NCBI GenBank assembly: GCA_963565915.1
Contig: OY751489.1
Span: 4,960,001-5,024,000 of the forward strand
DNA from: Entoloma clypeatum
Lineage: Eukaryota; Basidiomycota; Agaricomycetes; Agaricales; Entolomataceae
Reading direction: 5' to 3'
Length of the DNA stretch: 64,000 nt
Shown: piece after piece, positions 32,830 to 43,700 of the stretch
Layout: the number at the start of each line of letters is the position of its first letter
How positions within the stretch are numbered: position 1 is the stretch's first letter
Translations under genes and position numbers: made by a program
Notes under the pieces: model-generated
Told to the model about the DNA's origin: nothing
The model's database searches: none
The model's input: the letters and a program-made list of their open reading frames with translations, nothing else

Positions 32830-33909
32830 ACATCTTAGTACACACTTTCCATCTTTGAAGAAACTAAGATTGTCAGCTGAGCCAGCGACATTTAATCCAG
32901 ATTCTTGAAGAATTTCGCCCATCAACATGAGGCGAGTGGAAAGCTCTGGGATGTGTAGAACCGGATAAAGCTGAGTCGTTAGACTTCTTGGCTTTCCTTG
33001 ACGTGATGGTATTGTGTGAGTGATAAGCATGGTCCCTCTTCCTTTTATAGAGATCTTTGCTTTGCCCGCAGTTTGGGCAGTACGGACAGATTTCTCTTCT
33101 TCGTACGTTGCAAAGTCACTCATCTCTGCAGTGAAGTGCATACTAGCGCCGGAATCCATGATCCACTCGGCGTCATTAGTATCTTTGGATTTGTTCTTAC
33201 ATTTCGAACATGAGGCAAAATGATCATAGATTTCCTCCATGAAGGAGGCAGCAACAACAGGTGATTTTAAATAACTACAACCCGGTTCTAGTGACTCATC
33301 ATGAATCTGGGTGTGTTCTTCTGTCATTGTGTGCTCATGTGAAACTTGTGAAAGAACATACCTCGGGTCGTCACATGACGAACCTCCGAAAAGCTCATCG
33401 TCAACTTCGTCTGCCCAACTGAAACACGTCTGCTTGGACGGTCCAGGTTCATCTTCATCATACTCATATTCCTCATCGAAGTCCATCATGGTATCAGCAT
33501 CATAATCTTGGCATTCCATCAGAAACAGGGAAGCTTCATCCATTACCTTGTTGTGAGGGGTCAAATATATCCCTAGAATGTCTTCGGGGTATATGACATT
33601 ATTGACGTTTTGGAGGCTCTGGGACGTTCCCATAATGCCAAGAGATGTGACAACATCACGCGCTACCTGCATCTCAGGGTACATCGACAGTTGATTAACC
33701 GGAGCACCTGTGAAGTGTTGCGCAGATGTGTTTGTCATGCAATCGAGGAGTTCTCTCACACCTGCAGTCATGATATGTTCAGTGGGACTAGATGTCAACC
33801 GCGATTCGAGAGGAGGACAATGACGGGGGTCAGTCATCGGAGTAGGCATGGAGAGAGACTGTTCCTGGAAATCTGCTTGAATATTGGCGCTGCTGTCATC
33901 TGTCAGCAC
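32830..33909 (-). pseudogene. Copia K, protease-containing N-terminal part
   Basis: 360 codons ending at the Gypsy E- LTR: an acidic region (DDETM-type, DFDEEYEYDEDEPG), a C-x2-C pair (CSKCKNKS), the retropepsin site EWIMDSGASMHFT, and LPVLHIPELSTRLMLMGE-like protease tail. The GAG-pre-integrase and integrase that should follow are absent on both sides of E-. No LTR is found upstream. Confidence 0.8.
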
Positions 33910-34087
33910 CAGGCTTCAGGTGCCCTGAGCACGAGGATCCTCCTCCGCCTTACAGGCATTCTGAAAGTCCACGCCAACGATAATCGCGGCAGCATGCAGC
34001 ACACATGATCAAATATTTATTTTTCTCTGTGTCTCAGTTTTTCATTAAACCATATGCTGACCAAATTTCCTTTCAGATCTCTTCAAC

Positions 34088-35221
34088 ATGTCAAACTCTG
34101 TCAACACTTTTGTTTCAAAATTCACCAGCACCAATTACCTTATTTGGTCACAACAAATGAAGGACTACCTTCAGTCAACATTCCTCTGGTGTCACATCAC
34201 CGGCGAGTCCTTACAACCAGCCAAAATCTGGGAATTGAAGTCATACCTGGATGCAAAAGGAAACTCTCAATCTGGAAACGTCCAGACCAACACTCGCCAG
34301 ATTGAAGAATGGCATGAGAAGCAGCTTGCTGCTTTAGGGATAATAAAGACACGATGTGATGAATCCATCAAGGATCACATCAAGGCTTCAAAGACACCCA
34401 AGGAAGTTTGGGATGCCCTGGAGACGAAGTATGGCGGCAAGTCGCCCGCTAATACCTTTGGCATCTTCAGACAGGCCATGGCCTTCAAGCTCTCCAGCAG
34501 TGATCCCACCATCGAGATTGAGCGCCTTGCATCGCTTTTTTCCCTTCTCACATCCTACTCCGTTGACATTCCAGAAAGCCTTTGGGCTATGATCCTCCTT
34601 AATGCCGCCCCATCTAAATGGGACCATCTCGTCACCACTATTCTCATCATCTATGATGGGACTAGTCTTACTTGGGAAAACATAATGAGCTCAATAATTA
34701 ACGAGCACCAGAAGGGACGTAACCTATCCAGCAAAAATGTTCCTCCCTCCGCACAAAAGATCTCCGCCGTTAAATGGACTCCCAGCCAAAACCCAAAATG
34801 GCAAAGGCCAGGGCAGCAGCAGCAGCAGCAGCAGTCCCAACAACCAGTGTTGAGACAGTCAGAGGAAAACCCCAAGAAGAAACGCGGTGAACAAGTCCGC
34901 GGCAAAGGCAAAGGGAAGGCCAGGGAGCACACGCACATTGCAAGCTCCGCACACATCAAAGAGGTTGAGGACTCTCCTCCCCTTCTCACGCCTGCACCAG
35001 CCATCATGGTCATCAATGGCAGCGGAACCACCTTCTGTGAATCGACCTACATCCCGCCTTCTAAAAAGGCTAAAACCCTGATCCAACGCATCAGGACAAA
35101 TGACCAATCAGTCATGGGCAAATCATTGGGGAGCCCTAGTGTCTGGCCATCAGTCATGGCTAGACACTTCCTCACAGCCTGCATGGATGTAACGCCTACC
35201 ATAGGCAACCTTCGATTCTGA
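34088..35221 (+). CDS. Copia L gag
   Basis: Gag-type protein of 377 aa, MSNSVNTFVSKFTSTNYLIW onward, with the Retrotran_gag_2/UBN2-like fold region (YGGKSPANTFGIFRQAMAFKL, LWAMILLNAAPSKWDHL), a Q-run and basic KKKRGEQVRGKGKGKA tract. The TGA that ends the frame may be decayed CGA, since the downstream frame continues into a pre-integrase region. No DSGA protease motif is seen, suggesting a deletion. A pyrimidine-rich CTTTCAG precedes the ATG. Confidence 0.8.
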   Translation: MSNSVNTFVSKFTSTNYLIWSQQMKDYLQSTFLWCHITGESLQPAKIWELKSYLDAKGNSQSGNVQTNTRQIEEWHEKQLAALGIIKTRCDESIKDHIKASKTPKEVWDALETKYGGKSPANTFGIFRQAMAFKLSSSDPTIEIERLASLFSLLTSYSVDIPESLWAMILLNAAPSKWDHLVTTILIIYDGTSLTWENIMSSIINEHQKGRNLSSKNVPPSAQKISAVKWTPSQNPKWQRPGQQQQQQQSQQPVLRQSEENPKKKRGEQVRGKGKGKAREHTHIASSAHIKEVEDSPPLLTPAPAIMVINGSGTTFCESTYIPPSKKAKTLIQRIRTNDQSVMGKSLGSPSVWPSVMARHFLTACMDVTPTIGNLRF

Positions 35222-37074
35222 GAACAGCTGGTCGATCCCACGCTTCAACAACCTGAGGCGTCAACATGCCGCTCGGCTTATCAGCTTGAGCAACAGATGA
35301 AGACCGTAGATCCCTGGAAGCGCCCCTCTATGAAGTGCAAGTCTCCAACCAGACTCCTGTCTGTAGGCGAGATTTTGAAACAAGGAACCCAAATGTTTGG
35401 TTTGTTTGGTCAAATTGATTTTCTGACCAAGAGCGGTAAAACCTTGTTTACATGTGAACCACATTCTATGAATGACAACTTGTATTGGCTGAGTTCCTCA
35501 GTTACAAGTAAATCAAGTTTGGCTGCCTTAAATGTGCAATCAACCAAGATGGTAGATTACCACACATGGCACAGATGCTTCAGCCATCCTTCTAAGGATG
35601 TATTAGCTAACACACCAAAACATGTCAAAGGCTTATGCCCTCAAAAGCATTTCCACCCTCTTCATCACACACCAGAGAGCCGTTCGAGTTAATCCACTTG
35701 GACTTAAAGGAATTTCCGACTCTCTCGTATCACAAGTATAAGTTGTACATCTCCTTTCTCAATGACTTCTCTTCACATGCCTGGCTTATAAAGCTATGCA
35801 AGAAGTCTGAGGCTATCACCGCCTTCCATCAGTTTAATGCGCTCATCAAAAATCAGTTTGGCAGAACAGCTAAATGATGGTGCTTTGATGGTGGTGGAGA
35901 ATTCAAGCCATTCAAGGAATTGCATGAGAAAGACATACTTATTGAGAAGTCACTGCCTCACAAGCAACAACAGAATGGGCATGCGGAACGTTTAAACCAC
36001 ACAATTATGGATAAAGCTCAAGCACTTCGCTTTGATGCATGTCTACCTGATTCTTGGTGGGAATTCTGCGTTGATCACGCAGTACACCTTTACAACCGGA
36101 CTCCATTGAAACGCCATTCATGGAAGACACCAGTAGAAGCCTTAATACAGGAACAACTGGACATCTCTCACCTGCGTGTGTTTGGATGTGGCGCTTATAT
36201 ACACTTACCTGAAGACAAAAGGAAGAACAAACTATCGCCCAAATCGGAGCTGATGATCTTCCTCGGGTATGAACCTGGTCAGAAAGGCTTTAAGTTTATG
36301 CGCCTGCCACAAAATCAGCTATTTATGGCTGCCATCACATGGTTCAATGAGAACCTATTCCCAAAATGTCACAAAGGCAAATTGCCAATGGTTACACAAT
36401 ACCAGGATCCTACCGATATGGGACAGAACGATCCTGAAGCCCCTCTGTACCAACAGACCTTCCTTCGGAAGACGGAGATGATTCTGGTACTCCACAACCA
36501 TATAATTATCCTGAACCCCCCTCCGAGCCTCCGAGCTCACTGAGTCCACAGCCACCAGCTGAGGATCAAAGACAGGACCATGGAAATCAGCCCTGGACCC
36601 CTAGGCCTTACCAGCCAGGAAAGTGCAAGCGCGTGGAACAACCGGAAGATGAACATGATCGTCTTTCAGGTGACCATCATCCAGGAACTGAGTGTCCTAG
36701 TCAAATTCAGAAACAAACCCAACATCCCGGAAATGTTTACAGCAATATGCTGGCAACAGATGTTCATAATCAAGGACAACATGAATGGCAGAGAACTGTC
36801 AATGAGGATACCTCAAGGGTTCCATACAACCCACAAAGACAGTCGGATCCCGGACCTTCCAACCCGGGTCCATCCTCCGGTCCATCAAACACTGACAATG
36901 TTGCATCTGATTGAAACAAAAATATGGACACTTCCACCCTGCAAGGGGATAACAAGGAGTTTGAGGATTACCTCACTCACTTGTGTCAGGAAGGGGGAGT
37001 AGAGCTTAAAACATACCTGCTAAAACACGCGGTCCCTGTCACAAGCGAACTTCCAAATCAATATAGGGACATTG
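35222..37074 (+). pseudogene. Copia L, GAG-pre-integrase and integrase, decayed
   Basis: Zinc region TWHRCFSHPSKDVL; integrase IHLDLKEF, then TGA at about 35875 replacing Arg, then FDGGGEFKPF and NGHAERLNHT; copia C-terminal region with FLGYEPGQKGFKFM. Several frame changes occur after 35640 and 36470. The sequence is interrupted at 37074 by a solo LTR and resumes at 45678. Confidence 0.85.
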
Positions 37075-37080
37075 TGTTAT
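37075..37080 (+). repeat. First six bases of a solo Gypsy LTR
   Basis: TGTTAT, preceded by target duplication CATTG (37070-37074). The remaining LTR lies at 45291-45672 and is followed by CATTG (45673-45677). Element C inserted six bases into this LTR. Confidence 0.85.
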
Positions 37081-37448
37081 TGTTACGGACTAACGACTAC
37101 GGACATATATGCTTACTTTTTCACTTTTACTCATCGGCCCCCGCTCACACATATCATATTATACTTTATTTCCTTTAGTATACTTCGCTCCCGCGCTGAC
37201 TCGCTTTCCGCAGCTGTCTGACTCATTCCGCAGTCGTCTTACTCAGACGCACTGCCTTCCGCAGTTATCTTACTCAGATACACTGCCTTGCGCAGCACTG
37301 ACTCATATGCTATCGCCTATAGTCAGTACCTATATAAACCCTTTGTACTATAGCTAGATTCCTTAGATTTAGCAATCACATTGCTCTTCGCCTTTCCATC
37401 TTCCTGCATACTCTGCCCGAACCTTGGAACGGTTTGTTACGCATAACA
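37081..37448 (+). repeat. Gypsy C LTR 1
   Basis: TGTTACGGAC to GCATAACA. TATATAAACC starts at 37331; AGATTTAGCAA at 37365-37375, 34 nt on. PBS TTGCTAAATCT at 37451-37461 follows. Confidence 0.95.
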
Positions 37449-37550
37449 AGTTGCTAAATCTCGTTAGGTTCGCCCAGAGCGAAGAGAGCAACTACCAGAC
37501 GAGTCAAGACGTCGCGCTTCTTTGAAGACTTCACCAGTAACCCATTCAGC

Positions 37551-38717
37551 ATGCCAGAAGCCCGACAGGAGGAGCTAAGTCCTCGAGACAGTATCGATTT
37601 TACACTCATCCAGCAGTACATTGAATCGGAGATCCGTCGCATCCTACGGCAGGTGCTTGACGAAGAACTAGACAACGACGAGCATCACCCCCACGGCGAG
37701 ATAACAGAGAGCATCCATCTTGCTCGGCAACACCAGATCGGGCGTTACAACGCCCGACAGAATGAACTCGAAAGTTTTCGCGTTCAAGAAGGACCTCAGA
37801 CAGGTCGGATCACAGAGATCAGAGAGTTTATCGGTGTCCAGACAACCGTTATCAGAAGATTGATTAGGACGCTCACATTGAGACGTCCCAGAGCCGCATC
37901 ACCACGTCTTACTCGAAGCAGCAGATCTACGCCCACTTCACCACCAACGAGCAACAGACCGAGTACAACCGTTGGGCACGAAACGAGAGACTTGACCCCT
38001 TCTCGCGACCAACAGACGCGCAGGAACAGAGATTCCTTAGAGATCTACAGAGGAAATACCCCGAACGTTTTGCCACCGATTCCGCCGACGAGTCCCCTGA
38101 CGAATTTACTTTTGACTCCGCGCAGTCAGATACCGAACAGACGCCTAGAACAGGGACTAATTTTCAACCCCTACCTATATCCCGAACCCCATCTTCATCC
38201 CAACAATCCGACACCTCTCCTACTCCGCAGGTTCTAGACATGGCAGAAGCACCGACAGTACAAACAATGGATACATCCAAGATCATCAAAGATCCTGGGA
38301 TGTTCAAAGACAGACACACCTTCGACGAGTGGTGGAAAGCCACCAAATTATACATCAGGTTCCAGAAGGGCCTGTCCGACGATCAGAAGATTCTTGCGGT
38401 GTTATCCCGCATGATGGAAGGGTCCGGTAAACACTGGGCCAGCAACAAGTTAGACGACCTTGCCACCGATGGCGAGAACATCACCTGGTTAGGATTCTCA
38501 GACGACATCGCTACGCGATTCTCTATTGCCAACAAGTCGGCAGCGGCCAAGGCGAAACTCGAAGTCCTGAAACAGGAGAAACGCACCATCGACGAATTCT
38601 TGGACGAATTCGAAGAGATCTTGAAGCTGTCAAACCTTGGCGAAGAAACCGGGAAATACATCCTGGAAAAGAACGTCAACCGCAGAATTTCTGAACAAGT
38701 GGCTAGCGATGGCAAGA
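37551..38717 (+). pseudogene. Leader ORF and truncated gag of the first C unit
   Basis: Leader ORF 37551-38237 (228 aa, MPEARQEELSPRD), then gag ATG at 38240. Gag ends after VASDGK where the middle LTR starts, so the zinc knuckles and all of pol are missing. Confidence 0.85.
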
Positions 38718-39085
38718 TGTTATGGACTAACGACTACGGACGTATATGCTTACTTTTTCACTTTTACTCATCGGCCCCCGCTTACACATATCGTATTATA
38801 CTTTATTTCCTTTAGTATACTTCGCTCCCGCGCTGACTCGCTTTCCGCAGCTGTCTGACTCATTCCGCAGTCGTCTTACTCAGACGCACTGCCTTCCGCA
38901 GTTATCTTACTCAGATACACTGCCTTGCGCAGCACTGACTCATATGCTATCGCCTATAGTCAGTACCTATATAAACCCTTTGTACTATAGCTAGATTCCT
39001 TAGATTTAGCAATCACATTGCTCTTCGCCTTTCCATCTTCCTGCATACTCTGCCCGAACCTTGGAACGGTTTGTTACGCATAACA
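38718..39085 (+). repeat. Gypsy C LTR 2 (middle; 5' LTR of the intact unit)
   Basis: Begins TGTTATGGAC. TATATAAACC is followed 34 nt later by AGATTTAGCAA (39002-39012). No 5-bp duplication flanks it; the left neighbour is CAAGA of gag. Confidence 0.95.
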
Positions 39086-39098
39086 AGTTGCTAAATCT
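39002..39098 (+). promoter_or_regulatory. Predicted transcript start and self-priming pair of Gypsy C
   Basis: Primer AGATTTAGCAA (39002-39012) lies where the RNA should begin, 34 nt after the start of TATA. PBS TTGCTAAATCT (39088-39098) is two bases inside the element. All 11 bases pair; the next bases do not pair perfectly. Tf1 and sushi elements use the first 11 nt of their own RNA as minus-strand primer, and this layout matches. Confidence 0.8.
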
Positions 39099-39876
39099 CG
39101 TTAGGTTCGCCCAGAGCGAAGAGAGCAACTACCAGACGAGTCAAGACGTCGCGCTTCTTTGAAGACTTCACCAGTAACCCATTCAGCACGCCAGAAGCCC
39201 GACAGGAGGAGCTAAGTCCTCGAGACAGTATCGATTTTACGCTTATCCAGCAGTACATCGAATCGGAGATCCGTCGCATCCTACAGCAGGTGCTTGACGA
39301 AGAACTAGACAACGACGAGCATCGCCCCCACGGCGAGATAGCAGAGAGCATCCATCTTGCTCGGCAACACCAGATCGCGCGTTACAACGCCCGACAGAAC
39401 GAACTCGAAAGCTTTCGCGTTCAAGAAGGACCTCAGACAGGTCGGATCACAGAGATCAGAGAGTTTATCGGTGTCCAGACAACCGTTATCAGAAGATTGA
39501 TTAGGACGCTCACATCGAGACGTCCCAGAGCCACATCATCACGTCCTACTCGAAGCAGCAGATCTACGCCCACTTCACCATCGAAGAACAACAAACCGAG
39601 TACAACCGTTGGGCACGAAACGAGAGACTTGACCCCTTCTCGCGACCAACAGACGCGCAGGAACAGAGATTCCTTAGAGATCTACAGAGGAAATACCCCG
39701 AACGTTTTGCCACCGATTCCGCCGACGAGTCCCCTGACGAATTTACTTTTGACTCCGCGCAGTCAGATACCGAACAGACGCCTAGAACAGGGACTAATTT
39801 TCAACCCCTACCTATATCCCGAACCCCATCTTCATCCCAACAATCCGACACCTCTCCTACTCCGCAGGTTCTAGAC
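39099..39876 (+). other. Leader region of intact Gypsy C, overlapping open frames
   Basis: One frame is open from 39098 to 39874, with ACG where other copies have ATG (39187). The gag frame is open from 39505. No ATG begins either frame before 39877 in a way shared by all copies. By eye, changes relative to E+ fall mostly at third positions of the first frame before ~39540 and of the gag frame after it, hinting that Gag's N-terminus crosses frames. Confidence 0.45.
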
Positions 39877-40746
39877 ATGGCAGAAGCACCGACAGTACAA
39901 ACAATGGATACATCCAAGATCATCAAAGATCCTGGGATGTTCAAAGACAGACACACCTTCGACGAGTGGTGGAAAGCCACCAAATTATACATCAGGTTCC
40001 AGAAGGGACTGTCCGACGATCAGAAGATTCTTGCGGTGTTATCCCGCATGATGGAAGGGTCCGGTAAACACTGGGCCAGCAACAAATTAGACGACCTTGC
40101 CACCGATGGCGAGAACATCACCTGGTTAGGATTCTCAGATGACATCGCTACGCGATTCTCTATTGCCAACAAGTCGGCAGCGGCCAAGGCGAAACTCGAA
40201 GTCCTGAAACAGGAGAAACGCACCATCGACGAATTCTTGGACGAATTCGAAGAGATCTTGAAGCTGTCAAACCTTGGCGAAGAAACTGGGAAATACATCC
40301 TGGAAAAGAACGTCAACCGCAAAATTTCTGAACAAGTGGCTAGCGATGGCAAGACGTACACTGATTACGCAAAGGAGATCCGAAACAAGGGACGACAGAT
40401 GGAGGGACATGCATTAGTCATCCGAGGGGGTGGCGACACACGCACCGGATCGGGTACCACTTATGGTGGTCAAGGCAAAGCCATGGAGATCGACAAAGCA
40501 GGAGTAGCCCGTTGCTACAACTGTCAGCGCTTTGGTCACCTTGCCAAAGACTGCAAAGCCCCAAAGAAGAAAGATGGTCGTAAGTGTTTCAACTGCGACC
40601 AAGAAGGACATATTGCGCGCAACTGCCGCAAGCCGAAGAAGAACTCTGGAAAGATTAGGAAGGTGTCTGATGGAGATACCGATGATGACGATGAAACCAT
40701 CACCATAGAGACCGATGAGAAGGATTTTCCCGAAGGGTCCGATTAA
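39877..40746 (+). CDS. Gypsy C gag
   Basis: 289 aa from MAEAPTVQTMD. Gag domain with FDEWWKATKLYIRFQKGLS; CCHC knuckles at ~212-225 (CYNCQRFGHLAKDC) and ~236-249 (CFNCDQEGHIARNC); acidic C-terminus. The stop at 40744-40746 sits in a short overlap with pol, which is in the -1 frame. The frame is open upstream to 39505, so the real protein may be longer. Confidence 0.92.
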   Translation: MAEAPTVQTMDTSKIIKDPGMFKDRHTFDEWWKATKLYIRFQKGLSDDQKILAVLSRMMEGSGKHWASNKLDDLATDGENITWLGFSDDIATRFSIANKSAAAKAKLEVLKQEKRTIDEFLDEFEEILKLSNLGEETGKYILEKNVNRKISEQVASDGKTYTDYAKEIRNKGRQMEGHALVIRGGGDTRTGSGTTYGGQGKAMEIDKAGVARCYNCQRFGHLAKDCKAPKKKDGRKCFNCDQEGHIARNCRKPKKNSGKIRKVSDGDTDDDDETITIETDEKDFPEGSD

Positions 40747-43700
40747 ACGACGCTAAGTCGCGACCCTTATCCATTAAACGAACTCGCTTGCCTGGTGCAG
40801 TTACAGACAATATAACTTATGTTATCCCTGCAAAGCGAGCCGTTGCGTCAACTAAGATTGTCAAGGGAGATAAACCTCCGAAACGACGAGAGATCAAGCT
40901 GCAAGCTCAGATCAAAACACGACGAGGACCAAAGGCCATTCGACCCGAGGTTGATAGCGGATGTGAACGCACATGTATCCATCCCAGAATAGTACGTGAA
41001 CAGAACCTTCCCACACGTGGAATAAAGCCCATATCAATCCTAAATGCGGATGGATCACCGAACCGACAACAGAAAGCAGAAAAACTTGCCGAAGTCAAGC
41101 TGGACTTGGGAACACACCAGGAAACCATGGAGGCAATGGTATTGGACATTGGGAGAACGGATATGCTTTTGGGACATGATTGGTTGGTGCACCACAACCC
41201 TACAATCAATTGGACGACCGGCGCCGTAACATTCAACCGATGCCCATCAACGTGTCAAACCAAACACTCGGATTTCAGGGTTAACCTTAATGGTCGCAAA
41301 CATCGGGTTCGCATGGTGGAAATACGAGACAAGGACGCACCCAAGAAATCAGATCAGAAATGGAAGCCCGGAGACCCCATATTGGAAGCAGTTACTCCCA
41401 CACCACCTCCCACAACCAAACGACCCTCATATGTTGAACGTTTTGCCCATCTTTTTGAAAAAGAAAACTTTGACAAGATCCCAAAGGAAAGGGAATGGGA
41501 CCACGGCATCGAACTTACACCGGACGCACCAAAGGAGCTAGGGGGAAACACGTACCCTATGACCCAAAAGGAGCAAGAAGAACTGGACGAATTCATCGAC
41601 GAAGGCCTGGCAACCGGAAAGATCCGACCGTCCAAATCACCTTATGCATCACCCTGCTTCTTCATTAACAAGAAAGACGGTTCCAAACGATTGGTACAGG
41701 ACTATCGCACGGTTAACAAATTCACGGTTAAGGACAAATTCCCACTCCCACGCATCAATGACCTCTTGGATGTATTGAAGGACGCAGTCTACTTCAACAA
41801 AATGGACATCATGTGGGGATACAATAATGTGCGGATCAAAAAGGGTGACGAATGGAAAGCCGCCTTCTTGACCAGCCGAGGATTGTTTGAACCATTGGTC
41901 ATGTTTTTCGGTCTCTGCAATTCCCCGGGAACGTTCTCTCGGATGATGGCCAGCCTATTCAGGGATCAGATCCGTCGGCGCATCTGTGTGATTTACATGG
42001 ATGACATAGTGGTTATTGGTAAAACCAAGGAAGAACTTGCCCGGAACACCGAAGAGATCTTGCAGATCCTGTCGGACAATGACTTGTTCCTAAAGGAAAA
42101 GAAGTGTCTTTGGGAAGTAACGAAATGCCCCATATTGGGATATGTTGTGGGTGAAGGACGTGTCGAGATGGAAACTGAAAAGGTGGACACAATCCGGAAC
42201 TGGCGAGTACCCACATCAAAAAAGGAAGTCCAGAGGTTCCTGGGATTTGCCAACTTTTATCGACGCTTCATTGAAGGATACTCAAACATCGCAAAGCCAC
42301 TCACGACACTTACGGGAAATACAGCATTCACATGGGGACCAGCGGCGCAAGAAGCATTTGAAGGTCTCATACGGGCAATCACGACAGCACCAGTCTTGGC
42401 ATTGCCCAAACCGGACGGACAGTTCAGGGTTGAAACCGATGCATCTGGTTATGCAATTGGAGCGGTACTCTCACAGAAACAAGACGACAAGTGGCATCCT
42501 ATCCCGTTCTTGTCGCGGACCATGTCCGCGGCCGAACAGAATTACGAGATCTATGACAAGGAACTCTTGGCAGTCATGGAAGCACTGAAGGACTGGCGAC
42601 ATTATCTACTTGAAGCCAAGGAACGTTTCGAGATCTTAACCGATCACAAAAACCTGGAGTATTTCCGGCGTCCTCAGGACCTAAACCAACGACAGAGGCG
42701 CTGGAAGATGAAGCTACAAGACTATGACTTCGAATTGCGACATGTACCTGGGAAGACAAACGCGAAAGCAGACATCCTGTCACGTTTACCCTGGTATGAG
42801 ACGGAACTTGAGCCGCAGGACAGCGACCAAATGCTCAAGGAGGGGCTATTTTTGAAACGATTGGAATCAGAAGATGTGATACAAATGGAGATGTTCACGG
42901 AGGAACAATTCTTTGAAGGGGGTGAAACATCTGATTCCATCAAAATCGGAAACATCACAACCATCGAAAACCCATGGATCGTACGCATCAAGGCCTCGAA
43001 TCGCATGGAAACAGAAGTAGCCCAGGGTCTGAAGAAGAATCCTCACTGGTACCAGCAGGAAAATGGCATCACCTACGCAGGAGAACGAGTCTATGTTCCA
43101 CCAGACCCACAATTGCGCCAAGAACTGATGTTTGAAGCGCACGACGCACCAGTGGCAGGACATCCAGGACAGTATCGAACACATGAACTTCTCACTCGCA
43201 CCTACTGGTGGCCCACCATCCTACATGACGTAAAGAAGTATGTGAAAGGTTGTGACACCTGTCAACGCAACAAGATCAGCCGCCAAAGGAGACACGCCCC
43301 TCTGCACCCTAACGCCGCGCCAAGTCAACCATGGGAAGATATAGGGATTGACGTCGTGGGACCGATACCAGAATCTGATGGGAAGAACGCAATTCTGGTC
43401 ATCACGGACAGACATTCAAAGATGCTTCATCTCATCCCGACAACCGTGGAACTATCGGCTGAAGGATTAGCCAAGATCTATCGGGACCAGATATGGAAGC
43501 TTCATGGAATTCCCAAGAAGATCATCAGCGATAGGGGACCGCAGTTCGCCGCGAAGTTTATGGAGATACTTTGCCGCATGTTAGGGATCAAAAGAAATCT
43601 GTCCACTGCGTACCATCCACAGACTGATGGACAGGCCGAACGATCGCATCAGGAAACCGAGGTGTTCTTACGAAACTTTGTCAACCATCTACAAGATGAT

